A DNA stretch of 64,000 bases, from assembly GCA_028683835.1 (NCBI GenBank), contig JAQUHB010000005.1:1-64000 (forward strand). The letters run 5' to 3'. Below, one piece after another: positions 18,507 to 27,643 of this stretch; the stretch's first letter is position 1; every line of letters starts with the position of its first letter. The notes beneath the pieces are model-generated. The model was not told the DNA's origin, made no database searches, and was given only the letters and a program-made list of their open reading frames with translations. Source of the stretch: Sulfurimonadaceae bacterium (GTDB lineage: Bacteria; Campylobacterota; Campylobacteria; Campylobacterales; Sulfurimonadaceae). A program made the translations under genes and the position numbers.

Positions 18507-19921
18507 TAATTAATGATCACCGATTTTATCTCTGTCATCTCTTCGATGGCAAAACGTGGTCCTTCTCGTCCCACACCGCTGAGTTTGATACCGCCATAAG
18601 GTTGGATATCAAATCTTAGGGTTGGCATATCATTGATGACGATACCACCAGCATTAAGCTCATCAATTGAGCGTCTTACAAGTGAGAGATCATTTGTAAA
18701 GACTGAAAACTGTAAGCCGTAAGGAGAATCGTTCATCTTCTCGCGTGCTGTAGTAAAATCATCTACTTTTATCAGTGAAACGATAGGTGCAAATACCTCT
18801 TCACAGATGATCTTCATCTCATCGGTCACATCTGCCATAACACATGGATGAAAGAGTTTACCATCACTTTGAACCTTAAGTAAAGGTCTTGCTCCTTCAT
18901 CAATTGCATTTTGCACCCAAGAAGTAGCTCTCAAAACAGCGTCTTCATCGATAAGTGGCCCCATAAAAGTATCATCGTCATAAGGGGAACCAACGATGAG
19001 TTTTGTTGTCGCTTCTGCCATTTTTTTGGCGAAAGTATCATAGATTTCGCTGTTTACATAGATGCGTTGCAGAGAGATACATACTTGTCCAGAGTTAACA
19101 AAAGCACCAATGGCACACTTTGTTGCTGCATGGTCAAGGTCAGCAGTTTTATCGATATAGGTCGCGGCATTACCTCCGAGTTCTAAACTCACTTTTTTGA
19201 TACCCGCATTTTTTGTGATGATATTGCCCACTGGAACGCTTCCTGTAAAGCTGATAACGCGAGGAATATCACTTGTGATAAGAGCGCTTCCCACTTCTGC
19301 ATCGCCGTAAACAACACTGAGTGCATCTTTAATAGCAAATTCACTTTCGATGAAAAGTTTTGCAAATTTATATGCTGTAAGAGGTGCTTCTGGCGTGGGT
19401 TTAAGCACGACGCAGTTTCCTGCTACAAGAGCGGGTGCGAGTTTGTGTGCGACAAGATTGAGTGGAAAGTTAAAAGGGGTGATCGCCACGACGACGCCAG
19501 CTGGTTCTCTTGTAAAGTAAGCTATTGCTTTTCTTCCGCTTGGCATTGCATCTGTATTGATAGTTTCGCCGTGCATCGTACGCATCGTCTCAGCACTTAG
19601 GGTTACTGTTTCGATGGCACGTTCGACTTCAATACGTGAGAATGTAATAGGTTTTCCTACTTCATCAGTTATGGTTTGGGCTATATCTTCTTTATTTTCA
19701 CGCAATTTTTGAGCAACATCTAAAAGCCAAGCACATCTTTGGACAAGTGTGGATCGTTTCGCCTCTTTTGTCGCACTTTGTGCAATGCTAAGAGCTTGAA
19801 GTGCATCTTGCGCAGTACAGATTGGAGCTTGACTTACCACTGCGCCATTGAATGGACTGAGTCTTTGTGTAAGAGACTCTTTTGTAGCTTCACTTGAACC
19901 GAAGTAGATTTTTGCTTGCAT
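18506..19921 (-). CDS. NAD(P)-dependent aldehyde dehydrogenase
   Basis: A 471-residue aldehyde dehydrogenase superfamily enzyme, which oxidises an aldehyde to the acid with NAD(P). Seen: PFNFPLNLVAHKLAPALVAGNCVVLKP cofactor region, general-base Glu in VSLELGGNAATY, and the nucleophile Cys in NSGQVCISLQRIYV. The C-terminal half has CEEVFAPIVSL and PYGGIKLSGVGREG. It resembles succinate-semialdehyde, lactaldehyde or glyceraldehyde-3-phosphate dehydrogenases of the non-phosphorylating type; substrate cannot be fixed. It is 8 bases downstream of an outer-membrane protein gene. Confidence 0.9.
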   Translation of the reverse strand: MQAKIYFGSSEATKESLTQRLSPFNGAVVSQAPICTAQDALQALSIAQSATKEAKRSTLVQRCAWLLDVAQKLRENKEDIAQTITDEVGKPITFSRIEVERAIETVTLSAETMRTMHGETINTDAMPSGRKAIAYFTREPAGVVVAITPFNFPLNLVAHKLAPALVAGNCVVLKPTPEAPLTAYKFAKLFIESEFAIKDALSVVYGDAEVGSALITSDIPRVISFTGSVPVGNIITKNAGIKKVSLELGGNAATYIDKTADLDHAATKCAIGAFVNSGQVCISLQRIYVNSEIYDTFAKKMAEATTKLIVGSPYDDDTFMGPLIDEDAVLRATSWVQNAIDEGARPLLKVQSDGKLFHPCVMADVTDEMKIICEEVFAPIVSLIKVDDFTTAREKMNDSPYGLQFSVFTNDLSLVRRSIDELNAGGIVINDMPTLRFDIQPYGGIKLSGVGREGPRFAIEEMTEIKSVIIN

Positions 19922-19929
19922 GAAAGCTC

Positions 19930-20676
19930 CTAAAATTTGTAAACTAAACTTGTGACTTGTGAAAAATCTGTTTGCTTAATACTGACTGCCGGATTTGTGT
20001 CCGTAGCGTAAGATACTTTCAAAGAAAGATAAAGTTTAAGATAAATATAGACTTGCAATTCCAAAGCATGGGAGAGAAGATAATCATGAATCTCATTAAG
20101 TTTTGGTTGATAATAGCCGGTGTATGAGATCGCAGAGTCTTTTCCAAAATCTTTTTTGTATGCAAGATAAAAGTTACCGCGAATATTGTTTTCCCTTGGA
20201 TCAATCGACGTCGAGTAGTCTATATGCTCATAAAATGCGCCAGCACCAAGATAGAATTTTCCTAAATCATCATCTTTTACATTAAAACGATATCCGCCTC
20301 CGGTGATAAGCCTCTCATTAACGTTTGTAAACTGGTTAGTTTCAGACTGAATGAAAGCTTCCCAGTTGATGTTCTTTATATCATCATAAGTATGGATATA
20401 TCGAATATGCATAAAAGTATCAGAAGCACTTTTTATTCCTGAAGATTCAGCATAGTTAAAAGAAAATTCAGCCCATGTGACATAACTTGCATTATCATCG
20501 TATTGAAGTTTTGCTCCGCCGCTGTAAGCGTCTGCGTCAGTATTACCTCTTTGAGTAGAAAAAGACCCGTTTATCTGTCCGCTGGTACCGGGAGTTTTAC
20601 CAATTTCAACCGGTGCGATAGAAACTACAGCGAAGGCAAAGTTGAAAAGTGCGAAGAGAAGAAGTAGATAACGCAT
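19930..20676 (-). CDS. Predicted outer-membrane beta-barrel protein
   Basis: A 248-residue protein with a signal peptide (MRYLLLLFALFNFAFAVVS) and alternating aromatic/polar strands ending in a C-terminal Phe (SLVYKF), typical of outer-membrane barrels. Internal segments such as MHIRYIHTYDDIKNINWEAFIQSETNQF suggest a DUF481-like barrel, but this is tentative. It heads an operon with the aldehyde dehydrogenase and DUF523 genes; a functional link is not evident. Confidence 0.75.
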   Translation of the reverse strand: MRYLLLLFALFNFAFAVVSIAPVEIGKTPGTSGQINGSFSTQRGNTDADAYSGGAKLQYDDNASYVTWAEFSFNYAESSGIKSASDTFMHIRYIHTYDDIKNINWEAFIQSETNQFTNVNERLITGGGYRFNVKDDDLGKFYLGAGAFYEHIDYSTSIDPRENNIRGNFYLAYKKDFGKDSAISYTGYYQPKLNEIHDYLLSHALELQVYIYLKLYLSLKVSYATDTNPAVSIKQTDFSQVTSLVYKF

Positions 20677-20700
20677 GGTTGTCCTTGTTTGATTTGCAGA

Positions 20701-20706
20701 ATTCTA
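20701..20706 (-). promoter_or_regulatory. -10 element for the outer-membrane protein gene
   Basis: Minus-strand TAGAAT, 24 bases before the ATG at 20676. Confidence 0.45.
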
Positions 20707-20744
20707 CTAGATGAAAGGTTTAAATTAGATAAGAGAAGATTGAG

Positions 20745-20750
20745 TATAAT
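20745..20750 (+). promoter_or_regulatory. -10 element for the methyltransferase-asnB pair
   Basis: TATAAT in TTGAGTATAATCTT, 23 bases before the ATG at 20774; AGAAGAG serves as Shine-Dalgarno. Confidence 0.6.
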
Positions 20751-20773
20751 CTTAAAAAAATTTAGAAGAGATT

Positions 20774-21343
20774 ATGCCAAGAGTTGAAAACGAGACATTT
20801 TATAACGCCGCCCTCCAAAAATATGGTCTTACATGTAAGGCACTTCACTGGAATAGTGAGCAAAGTCAAAAGCTGAGATTTAAGATTTTGCTTTCCTTTT
20901 TGAGTGAAGAGATTTCTACATGTAAAGTCGTTGATGTAGGATGTGGCTTTGGAGATTTGTACCATTTCATGAAGTGCAAACCTTTACAATACATTGGTAT
21001 TGATGTGATGGATGAGATGGTTGAAGAGGCAAAAAAAAGAACGGGCTGTGAGATCTTAAAGCTTGATGCGCTTGATGATGCACTTCCAATTGCTGATTAT
21101 TATTTTTGTAGCGGAGCGATGAATATCTTGCAAAAATTTGAGACTCATCTTTTTATTCAAAACTGTTATAGAGCTTCTAAAAAAGGGTTTATTTTCAATA
21201 TCTTAGAGGGTGATGATGAATCGCTTGTGTATAACTATTTTAAGGAGCATGAGATCAGAGCTTTGGCAAAACAACTCGGTGCAAAGTGCGAGATAAAAAG
21301 GGGTTATATGTATAAAGATATCAGCGTAGGACTTTTTAAATAG
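20774..21343 (+). CDS. SAM-dependent methyltransferase (class I)
   Basis: A 189-residue class I methyltransferase with motif I VVDVGCGFGDLY (about residues 54-65), the acidic residue after strand 2 in YIGIDVMDEMVEEA and a motif IV-like YYFCSGAMNIL. The acceptor is unknown. Its stop overlaps the GTG of asnB by one base (TAGTG), so both are translated together; a joint role in small-molecule or surface modification is an inference. Confidence 0.85.
   Translation: MPRVENETFYNAALQKYGLTCKALHWNSEQSQKLRFKILLSFLSEEISTCKVVDVGCGFGDLYHFMKCKPLQYIGIDVMDEMVEEAKKRTGCEILKLDALDDALPIADYYFCSGAMNILQKFETHLFIQNCYRASKKGFIFNILEGDDESLVYNYFKEHEIRALAKQLGAKCEIKRGYMYKDISVGLFK
20829..20838. repeat. TTACATGTAA palindrome inside the methyltransferase gene
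   Basis: Here it is read in another phase: CTT ACA TGT AAG, Leu-Thr-Cys-Lys. Confidence 0.7.
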
Positions 21344-23142
21344 TGTGTGCAGTTTTTGGAATACTTGGTGAATATGATGAGAGTCAAGCGAAATATGCAC
21401 TCTCCCTTATGCATCATCGCGGACCCGATTTTTGTGGCGTTGTACAAAGTGAACGGCTGTTCTTTGCACATAATCTTCTTAGTATTATGGACATATCAAC
21501 AAAGGCTCGCCAACCACTTGCTCATAAAGAGATACTGCTTAGTTTCAACGGGGAAATATACAATTTTCTAGAGTTAAAAAATGAACTGGAGTTTGAATAT
21601 AAGAGTGGCGGCGAGAGCGAAGTACTCATTGCGGCATATCTCAAATGGGGTGTGGATTTCGTGCAGCATCTTCGAGGGATGTTTGCTATCGCTTTGAAAG
21701 ATGGTGATACACTTTATCTTTTTCGTGACCGTTTAGGTAAAAAACCTCTTTTTTATTATCGAGGGAAAAGTTTTGTTTTTGCTTCCGAGATCAAAGCGAT
21801 TGTTCCTTTTTTAAAGCAAAAAAAACTGAGTAATGATGCCTTACTTTCTTACCTCTCTTTTTTAGCGCCTACGCCGCCGTACACTTTTTATGACGGTCTT
21901 TACAAGCTTGCTGCCGGTGAATATCTTATCTATAGGGATAATAAAGTTGAGGTTAAACGCTATTATGATCTATTAGATGTAAGCCCTTCGAGCATAAAAG
22001 ATGAGAGTAGCGCGTTGAAGTTTTTGGAAGAAAATATTTTGGACTCCATCTCAACTCGTTTAAATTCCTCAGTTTCTATGGCTTCGCTTCTCTCAGGCGG
22101 AATTGACAGCGCTTTGATCGCGGCTATCTCAAAAAAAATGGGGCATAATCTTCATACTTTTACACTTGGTTATGACGAGTACCAAAACTATGATGAGCGA
22201 AAAAACGCTCGTGCGACGGCCGAGTTTTTAGGTGTAAAATACAGCGTTGTCGAAATAGATCAAAAAAGATTTATAGATGCAAGTGAAAATGTCTTTGAAA
22301 CTCTTGATGAACCGCTGAACGATCCCGCGGCGATTCCGCTATATCTGCTTTTTGAAGAGATAAGTAAAGAGGGTTACCGCGTTGTCATGAGCGGCGAGGG
22401 AAGCGATGAACTATTTTTGGGTTATAGACAATATTTTGAGTACCTAGATGTAGAAAAAGCCACGGCTTTGATGCACAAAAACTGGCTGAAAAAGTATTTT
22501 CGCTCGAATTTTTCGATGAATCGAGAGTGGGAATGGTATAAACGTATGTGGGACGAGACACTTTTGTTTCGCACCTCGGGCGAGAAGTTTACAGATCTGC
22601 AAAAAAATGAGCTGATGCGTCAAAATATCAGAGACGGTGAATCGCTGAAATATCTCAAACCCTACAGAGATAGGTTTGAAAACTCTCATCATAATAGCAA
22701 TGCGTCGTGGTATAGCTATATTGATTTGAACATCTTTCAGGCGGAGCATTTTCTGCGTAAACTCGATCATATAAGTATGGCGCACTCCATCGAGTCTCGT
22801 ACACCATTTTTAGATCATCATCTGGCAGAAACTGTTTTTCAGCTCTCACCTGAGTTACGATACCAAGAAGGCAAGACAAAAGCACTTCTCAAAAAGATTG
22901 CTGCACCATATTTGAATGAAGAGATTTTAAAACGCAAAAAGAAGGGCTTTTCAAATCCTTATATGGAGTGGCTCATCGCTTCTGGAAAAATCGATCTTAT
23001 ATTGGAAGTGAATGAGCAAACGGGAATGTTCAGACGAGAGCTTTTAGAAAGATATATCGAGTTGGCAAAGAGGGGGAAATTTAAACAGCATGTCTGGGGA
23101 CTTTATGTTTTAAGTCACTGGATAAAAAAGCAGCTTCTTTAA
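21343..23142 (+). CDS. asnB: Asparagine synthetase (glutamine-hydrolysing)
   Basis: AsnB amidates aspartate using glutamine and ATP. The 599-residue product starts GTG-TGT, so Cys2 becomes the N-terminal glutaminase nucleophile (MCAVFGILG). It has HRGPDFCG and LSFNGEIYNF in the glutaminase domain and the PP-loop SLLSGGIDSALIAA (about residue 250) in the synthetase domain, followed by EGSDELFLGYRQYF. Length is near that of other AsnB proteins. Homologues also act in surface-polysaccharide amidation, so an alternative substrate is possible. Confidence 0.92.
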   Translation: MCAVFGILGEYDESQAKYALSLMHHRGPDFCGVVQSERLFFAHNLLSIMDISTKARQPLAHKEILLSFNGEIYNFLELKNELEFEYKSGGESEVLIAAYLKWGVDFVQHLRGMFAIALKDGDTLYLFRDRLGKKPLFYYRGKSFVFASEIKAIVPFLKQKKLSNDALLSYLSFLAPTPPYTFYDGLYKLAAGEYLIYRDNKVEVKRYYDLLDVSPSSIKDESSALKFLEENILDSISTRLNSSVSMASLLSGGIDSALIAAISKKMGHNLHTFTLGYDEYQNYDERKNARATAEFLGVKYSVVEIDQKRFIDASENVFETLDEPLNDPAAIPLYLLFEEISKEGYRVVMSGEGSDELFLGYRQYFEYLDVEKATALMHKNWLKKYFRSNFSMNREWEWYKRMWDETLLFRTSGEKFTDLQKNELMRQNIRDGESLKYLKPYRDRFENSHHNSNASWYSYIDLNIFQAEHFLRKLDHISMAHSIESRTPFLDHHLAETVFQLSPELRYQEGKTKALLKKIAAPYLNEEILKRKKKGFSNPYMEWLIASGKIDLILEVNEQTGMFRRELLERYIELAKRGKFKQHVWGLYVLSHWIKKQLL

Positions 23143-23158
23143 AGCTGCGTGTTTTTTT
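23130..23158. terminator. Bidirectional terminator between asnB and the GAF genes
   Basis: Arms GCAGCTT and AAGCTGC with a five-base loop, followed on the plus strand by GTG and seven Ts, and flanked on the minus-strand side by six Ts. The stops of both convergent genes lie inside the hairpin. Confidence 0.85.
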
Positions 23159-23636
23159 CCTGTATCAAGGCAAGTTCAAGAGTCCCGCTGACATAATTTG
23201 CGAAAAAGTTTAAAACCTTCATATCCTCTTCGTCGAAATCACCCTCTACTTTATTTAAAAGCTGGATAATTCCGATAACTTCACGGTTAGAATCAAAAAT
23301 AAGCGTTGTTATAATATTTTTTGTTGTAAATCCACTCTTTTTATCGATATTTGGCATAAAAAACTGATTGTCGTAAGGATTATTGACTATTTGAGGCGAT
23401 CTTGTCTTAAATGTATATCCGACGATTCCGGCATCTGTAGAGATAGCAATTCTTCCAATGCCATCACTATGTTTTGTCCATAACATTTGGGATTCATAAT
23501 CGATAAGAAAGATAGAACATCTTTCACACTTTAGAAGTTTTTTAGCTTCAATAGCAATGAGATCAAGAGCATTTTCTATCGCTTGCGTCTCTACAAGTTC
23601 TTTACCAAATTTGGCGATTTCTGCGAATTTATTCAT
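23139..23636 (-). CDS. GAF domain protein (second of a tandem pair)
   Basis: A 165-residue protein that is one GAF domain (about residues 15-155): CERCSIFLIDYESQMLWTKHSDG, GIVGYTFKTRSPQIVNNPY and NREVIGIIQLLNKV. GAF domains bind cyclic nucleotides, hemes or other small ligands; there is no output domain here. It is clearly homologous along its length to the next GAF gene upstream and overlaps it by 8 bases. Confidence 0.88.
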   Translation of the reverse strand: MNKFAEIAKFGKELVETQAIENALDLIAIEAKKLLKCERCSIFLIDYESQMLWTKHSDGIGRIAISTDAGIVGYTFKTRSPQIVNNPYDNQFFMPNIDKKSGFTTKNIITTLIFDSNREVIGIIQLLNKVEGDFDEEDMKVLNFFANYVSGTLELALIQEKNTQL

Positions 23637-24141
23637 TATCGTCTCCGAGCAAAGATGCGAGTTCTAGGTAGCTGCTAATGTAGTGTGCGAAAAATATCAT
23701 AAACTTTGTATCCTCGTCGTTAAAGCCATCCTCTTTGTTTAAAAGCTGTAATACACCGATAATCTTTCTACTAGAGCTAAAGACCGGAGCAGTTGCTATA
23801 TTTTTTGTTACATAACCTGTTTTATGATCGATCTCTTTGAAAAATGTTGGATCAGAATAGGGATCATTACTGATGATGGGCTTTTTTTCTTTTAAAGTGT
23901 GACCAGCTACACCTTCAGCAGCTGATATTTGTATCTTTTGGATCCCATCAGAGACGACTGTCCATAGCTGATTATTAGTTGTATCATAAATATAAATGGA
24001 GCATCTTTGTGCGCATAAGAGATCTTTGGCTGTATCGGATATTAAGACAAGGCCTTCACTCAAAGAGGGCTTATTTAAAAGTTTTTTGCCAAACTCTGTT
24101 AGTTTTGCATATCTGGAACTATTGTCCATTTGGTTCTCCAA
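23629..24141 (-). CDS. GAF domain protein (first of a tandem pair)
   Basis: A 170-residue stand-alone GAF domain: AQRCSIYIYDTTNNQLWTVVSDG, GVAGHTLKEKKPIISNDPY and RKIIGVLQLLNKEDG. Compared with its neighbour, strands and spacing match throughout, pointing to tandem duplication. The NDPY/NNPY and NKxxG elements recall phosphodiesterase-type GAF domains, but ligand binding is not demonstrable. The GGDEF-EAL protein on the other side of the gap also carries a GAF domain. Confidence 0.88.
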   Translation of the reverse strand: MENQMDNSSRYAKLTEFGKKLLNKPSLSEGLVLISDTAKDLLCAQRCSIYIYDTTNNQLWTVVSDGIQKIQISAAEGVAGHTLKEKKPIISNDPYSDPTFFKEIDHKTGYVTKNIATAPVFSSSRKIIGVLQLLNKEDGFNDEDTKFMIFFAHYISSYLELASLLGDDNE

Positions 24142-24522
24142 TTGAGTTGATTGAAAAGATGGTATAAAAAAGTTGTTTAATCGCTGATTAAAAACAGAAT
24201 AGATCTATATTATAGGTGTTTGTAAAAAAAGTGCTCCTTTAGTTTTGTGTCAGAACAGGACGACTGTAGTAGTATCCTTAAATATTCTCGCATCCATATA
24301 AAACACATAGCTGTTTTTTTCCTTTTCTTTAGCTTTATATATGGCCTATCTGCAAACTTGATAATGTCGTTTCCAAAGCTTGGTCTTCACATCTTTAAAA
24401 CAGTCAAATCTTTCCTATAGGATAGTTTGCAGACATAACGATCTATAGCTTGGATTTACAATTATGAGATAAACATCACTTCTATGTTACAATCCGAGTT
24501 ACTCAAACTTTAGGACAATGAG
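24142..24522. other. 380-base gap without an intact gene
   Basis: No ORF with a start and credible length was found on either strand. It holds the ten-base inverted repeat TCTGCAAACT (24349-24358) / AGTTTGCAGA (24424-24433) and two partly similar stretches around AAGCTTGG (24375) and TAGCTTGG (24448). Short open stretches on the minus strand are interrupted by stops. It may be a decayed gene or mobile-element scar, or encode a structured RNA; none of these is proven. Confidence 0.4.
24488..24493 (+). promoter_or_regulatory. -10 element for the GGDEF-EAL gene
   Basis: TACAAT in TATGTTACAATCC, 29 bases before the ATG; AGGA follows 7 bases before the start. Confidence 0.45.
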
Positions 24523-27500
24523 ATGTTTTTTTTGCGCTACAAAGCCTCTTTATTTGTAAAAAACCTTTTGCAAACCGCTGTTGTATTTGTTTTATTCTCT
24601 ATTTCATTCGTTATTTATGTTTATGCAGAAAAACGGATTGATCTAGCAAATGAATCGCGTTTAAAGTCATATAAATTAGCGGATGAACTGCGCCAATCAT
24701 CTGACGATTTGACAAGGATGGTGCGTACCTATATTGTTACGGGTGATGTTATATATAAAAAACATTATCAAGAAATCCTCGACATCCGAAACGGCATAAA
24801 GCCGCGCCCTTTTGACTACCAAAATATTTATTGGGACTTGGTTAGTTTAAATGATAAACGCCCACGTCCTTTAAGCAATAAAACTATTCCATTGATAGAT
24901 ATGATTCGTGAAGCTGGTTTTACTTCTAAAGAATTTCAAAAGTTACAAGAAGCTAAAAATAATTCTGACACTTTGACAAAAACAGAATTCGAAGCAATAA
25001 AACTTATTGAAGCTCAAGGTTCAAATGAACAAAAAGTAAAAAATAAAGAAAAAGCAATTAAAATCCTTCATGATGAGACATATCACAATGCAAAAGCATC
25101 TATCATGCGCCCCCTGGAAGAGTTTGCTCAATTGATGGAACAAAGAACTGACGCCGCTGTAAATCAAACTGTTATGATTGCGCTTATTTTGCGGATACTC
25201 TTTATCATGATGGGTGCTTTCTTTTTTATTATGCTTTGGCGTTTATATCAAACTATACATAAGATACTTGGAAGTTCTGTAGAAAATCTACATACGCAGA
25301 TCATACGTATCGGTAAGGGAGATTTTTCAGTGCCGATTCAAGTTGATGCAAAGATGAACAATAGTGTTTTGGCTTGGCTGGGTGGAATGCAAGTGACGCT
25401 AATGGATCTTATGGCACATAATGAACGGCTGAGAAATCTGTATGCAGCGCTGAGCCAATGTAATCAGGCAATTGTCCGCTCAAAAAATGAAGAGGAACTG
25501 TTTCCTATCCTTTGTCGCGATGCCATTGAATTTGGCGGTATGAAAATGGCATGGATCGGTATGGCTGATGAATCTAACAACCATCTTAACGTTGTAAGTT
25601 TTTATGGTGATGGCAGTGACTACCTTAAAGGGATTTTGATATCAATAGATCCATCGGATATTACGAGTCATGGACCTACTGGCCGTGCATTTTTAAATGA
25701 TACACCTTTTTGGTGTCAAGACTTTCAGCATAATCCAAAGACAGCTCTTTGGCATGAAAGAGGAAAAAGATATGGATGGGGTTCATCAGCTGCATTACCT
25801 TTACATCGTAATGGAAAAGTTGTTGGCGTATTTACACTCTACTCTCAAGATGTGAATGCATTTGATGAACCTGCTCAAAAACTCCTCGAAGAGATGACTA
25901 TGGATATTAGTTATGCTCTTGATAGTTTTGAGCGGGAGAGGATGCGTGAAAAAGCTGAATCAGCTTTGAAAATTAGCCAAGAATATTTGCAATCAATCAT
26001 TGCAAATGAGCCGGAATGTGTCAAATTAGTCGGGCTAAATGGCAGATTGATTGATATAAATCCTGCTGGTTTGGCAATGCTGGAAGTGGAAACACTTCAA
26101 GAAGCTCAAAATTATAGTTTAACGAGTTTTGTACTTCCCCAGTGGCGTGCTGCATTTAATGAAGTACTCCAAAGCGTTATGAGGGGAGAAACTGCAATAT
26201 TGGAGTTTGAGATGCAAGGGATTATGGGAACCCATCGCTGGGTAGAGAGCAATGCGGTTCCTATGCATGATAGTGATGGAAATATTACTATGATCCTAGG
26301 TATTACCCGTGATGTAACTGAGCGTAAAGAAAATGAAAAACGAATCCATTATCTTGCAAATTTTGATGCTTTAACTGGCTTAGCAAATCGAACACAGTTT
26401 GATATCCATATCAAAGATCTCCTTAGCACTGCTCGGCGGCATAAGCAAGAATTTTCGATTATGTTTCTTGACCTTGACCATTTTAAAGATATTAATGACA
26501 CGTTGGGCCACAGAATTGGAGATGAATTACTCATTCATGCTTCTCATCGACTTAAGACAATTTTACGAGAAGAAGATATTTTAGCAAGATTTGGAGGGGA
26601 TGAATTTATTATTTTACTTCCAAATATTGACATGAATGGAGTTTCACAAGTAGCTCAAAAACTTTTGGATACATTTAAAAAATCTTTTGATATTGATGGC
26701 AATGAACTCAGTATCAGTGTTTCCATAGGTATTGCACTGTATCCAAATGATGGAGTAGATTTTGACACACTCTACAAAAATGCAGATACGGCCATGTATC
26801 GCGCAAAAAAAGAGGGACGCAACGGCTTTTATTTCTTCACAGATGAGATGCAAAAAAACTCTATACGACATCTTGAACTAAGCAATGCACTTCGTCACGC
26901 ACTTGAACGAAATCAATTTCAGCTTCATTACCAGCCTCAATTTTCTACCGAAAAAAGAACTATCATTGGTGCTGAAGTGTTATTGCGTTGGAATCATCCT
27001 GAACTTGGAAATATTTCTCCTGCTGAGTTTATCCCAATGGCGGAAGAAAATGGAACAATTTTATCCATAGGTGAATGGGTTCTGCGCACAGCAGTAAAAT
27101 CTGCAAAACGGTGGATGAATGGGGGAATGGAACCTATTATAATGGCAGTAAATCTCTCAGCTATACAATTTAGAACACGCAATTTGCCGGACTTGGTCGC
27201 AAATATTCTCAAAGAGACTGGTTTGCCGCCAGAATATTTGGAACTTGAATTGACAGAAGGTGTTGCGATGCAAGATCCGCAAAGAGCGATCAGTATGATG
27301 AATGAGATACATTCTAAAGGAGTGAGAATGTCAATCGATGATTTTGGTACCGGCTATTCATCGTTGAGTTATCTCAAAAAGTTCAATATCTACAAACTCA
27401 AAATTGATCAATCATTTATACGAGATATTAATGTTGACCCCGAAGATAAAGCGATCGTTGCTGCGATTATCAGTATGGCTAAAAGTTTGGGATTGCAAAC

Positions 27501-27642
27501 AATCGCAGAAGGAGTAGAAACTATTGGCCAGCTGGAGTATCTCTATGAGCAAGGATGTGACGAGATACAAGGGTACTATTTTTCAAAGCCATTGCCAATT
27601 GAAGAGTTTGAGCTTTTGAGATTGAAAATAAGCAATATCTAA
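24523..27642 (+). CDS. Membrane-bound GAF-PAS-GGDEF-EAL c-di-GMP turnover protein
   Basis: A 1039-residue sensor enzyme. TM1 is at about residues 13-32, an extracytoplasmic helical region spans about 33-215 (with LTRMVRTYIVTGD), and TM2 is at about 216-240. A HAMP-like linker, a GAF domain (about 310-465) and a PAS domain (about 485-600) follow. The GGDEF domain has an intact RFGGDEFIIL (about 690). The EAL domain has EVLLRWNHP (about 816, Val replacing Ala), NLSAIQFR, IDDFGTGYSSL and KIDQSFI. Both cyclase and phosphodiesterase sites look usable. The input signal is unknown. Confidence 0.93.
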   Translation: MFFLRYKASLFVKNLLQTAVVFVLFSISFVIYVYAEKRIDLANESRLKSYKLADELRQSSDDLTRMVRTYIVTGDVIYKKHYQEILDIRNGIKPRPFDYQNIYWDLVSLNDKRPRPLSNKTIPLIDMIREAGFTSKEFQKLQEAKNNSDTLTKTEFEAIKLIEAQGSNEQKVKNKEKAIKILHDETYHNAKASIMRPLEEFAQLMEQRTDAAVNQTVMIALILRILFIMMGAFFFIMLWRLYQTIHKILGSSVENLHTQIIRIGKGDFSVPIQVDAKMNNSVLAWLGGMQVTLMDLMAHNERLRNLYAALSQCNQAIVRSKNEEELFPILCRDAIEFGGMKMAWIGMADESNNHLNVVSFYGDGSDYLKGILISIDPSDITSHGPTGRAFLNDTPFWCQDFQHNPKTALWHERGKRYGWGSSAALPLHRNGKVVGVFTLYSQDVNAFDEPAQKLLEEMTMDISYALDSFERERMREKAESALKISQEYLQSIIANEPECVKLVGLNGRLIDINPAGLAMLEVETLQEAQNYSLTSFVLPQWRAAFNEVLQSVMRGETAILEFEMQGIMGTHRWVESNAVPMHDSDGNITMILGITRDVTERKENEKRIHYLANFDALTGLANRTQFDIHIKDLLSTARRHKQEFSIMFLDLDHFKDINDTLGHRIGDELLIHASHRLKTILREEDILARFGGDEFIILLPNIDMNGVSQVAQKLLDTFKKSFDIDGNELSISVSIGIALYPNDGVDFDTLYKNADTAMYRAKKEGRNGFYFFTDEMQKNSIRHLELSNALRHALERNQFQLHYQPQFSTEKRTIIGAEVLLRWNHPELGNISPAEFIPMAEENGTILSIGEWVLRTAVKSAKRWMNGGMEPIIMAVNLSAIQFRTRNLPDLVANILKETGLPPEYLELELTEGVAMQDPQRAISMMNEIHSKGVRMSIDDFGTGYSSLSYLKKFNIYKLKIDQSFIRDINVDPEDKAIVAAIISMAKSLGLQTIAEGVETIGQLEYLYEQGCDEIQGYYFSKPLPIEEFELLRLKISNI

Positions 27643-27643
27643 T

